Part shown: positions 46,957-47,048 of the stretch, in pieces | Position numbering within the stretch: the stretch's first letter is position 1 | How the letters are laid out: each line of letters opens with the position of its first letter | Source: JBAXAB01 sp043718245 | GTDB lineage: Bacteria > Patescibacteriota > Minisyncoccia > Phycocordibacterales > CAIZLB01 | Length of the DNA: 47,048 nucleotides | Assembly: GCA_043718245.1 (NCBI GenBank) | Contig: JAYSWB010000029.1 | Location: 1-47,048 of the forward strand | Reading direction: 5' to 3' | Notes under the pieces: model-generated | The model's input: the letters and a program-made list of their open reading frames with translations, nothing else | Database searches by the model: none | Told to the model about the DNA's origin: nothing | Translations under genes and position numbers: made by a program

Positions 46957-47048
46957 TGTACCCCATTTAGTAGACACTTTTGAAACCCTCTTCCTACCCC
47001 CCTAAGATTTCGCTAAAAGATGATTTCTGTACTCAACAGGAGTCATCT
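46957..47048 (-). mobile_element. end of an IS3-family insertion sequence (continues past the window)
   Basis: TGTACCCCATTTAGTAGACA at 46957 is a typical IS3-family terminal repeat. Just inside it, on the minus strand, lies the last part of an OrfB transposase. The element runs off the right edge. Confidence 0.7.
47002..47048 (-). CDS. IS3-family transposase OrfB, C-terminal end only
   Basis: The minus strand reads MTPVEYRNHLLAKS and a stop (TAG at 47002-47004). MTP.EYRN is the usual C-terminal signature of the DDE transposase OrfB of IS3-family elements (normally GMTPVEYRN). Only 14 complete codons are inside the window, so catalytic residues cannot be inspected. With the terminal repeat 45 bases further out it identifies the element. 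Confidence 0.7.
   Translation of the reverse strand, partial: MTPVEYRNHLLAKS

Overview
The window looks like a piece of a small, AT-rich genome from the candidate phyla radiation (Patescibacteria, Parcubacteria-like). Supporting signs are type IV pilus genes with short PilN/PilO-like proteins and a single pilin, a DUF5667 protein paired with an ECF sigma factor, a purine permease suggesting scavenging, a compact glycogen module with an archaeal-type cupin phosphoglucose isomerase, and many genes that start 6-9 bases after an extended -10 box with no Shine-Dalgarno sequence. Family and phylum assignments rest on recognised motifs, not on database searches.

Layout. 1-4.7 kb: a 5'-truncated msrA, a membrane-anchored unknown, a divergent ABC exporter with an eroded ATPase, and two coiled-coil proteins. 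4.7-8.2 kb: a folC remnant, a GC-rich ATP-grasp gene, a short 5-formyl-THF cyclo-ligase-like gene, tRNA-Arg(GCG), and a second GC-rich gene. 8.2-13.5 kb: a DUF2339-DUF3999 fusion, the DUF5667/ECF sigma pair and a relBE-type toxin-antitoxin operon. 13.6-17.8 kb: GC-rich single genes, a Bro-N protein, a methyltransferase, a purine permease and a receiver domain without its phospho-acceptor. 17.9-22.7 kb: a probable integrative element with a tyrosine and a serine recombinase in tandem, ending in tRNA-Ser(UGA). 22.8-29.7 kb: ruvX, an EMAP-type tRNA-binding protein, pilMNO, HNH, tRNAs, pilin, RluA, L19, and a solitary MazF-like toxin. 29.7-38.8 kb: a phosphatase, a DEAD-box helicase (with a broken copy of its tail nearby) and a glycogen module (HAD sugar-phosphate phosphatase/mutase-like, cupin PGI, GlgA, GH57, alpha-glucan phosphorylase). 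38.8-47 kb: a small secreted repeat protein, then an accessory region. That region holds a restriction-modification operon (TrmB-type regulator, zinc-ribbon protein, C5 methyltransferase split by an in-frame TGA, GHKL ATPase fused to a nuclease), a divergent cysteine desulfurase fused to an unrecognised 340-residue domain, and an IS3-family element that has cut off a tRNA gene.

Cross-cutting observations. Ordinary genes here mostly use leaderless starts. Six scattered GC-rich single genes instead carry a hairpin-bearing leader, usually a -35 box, and usually their own GC-rich terminator, so they look like a separate class of transcription unit. No rRNA and no CRISPR array were seen. The most unusual candidate system is the 41.4-46.9 kb block: a split methyltransferase with an ATPase-nuclease, next to the desulfurase fusion.
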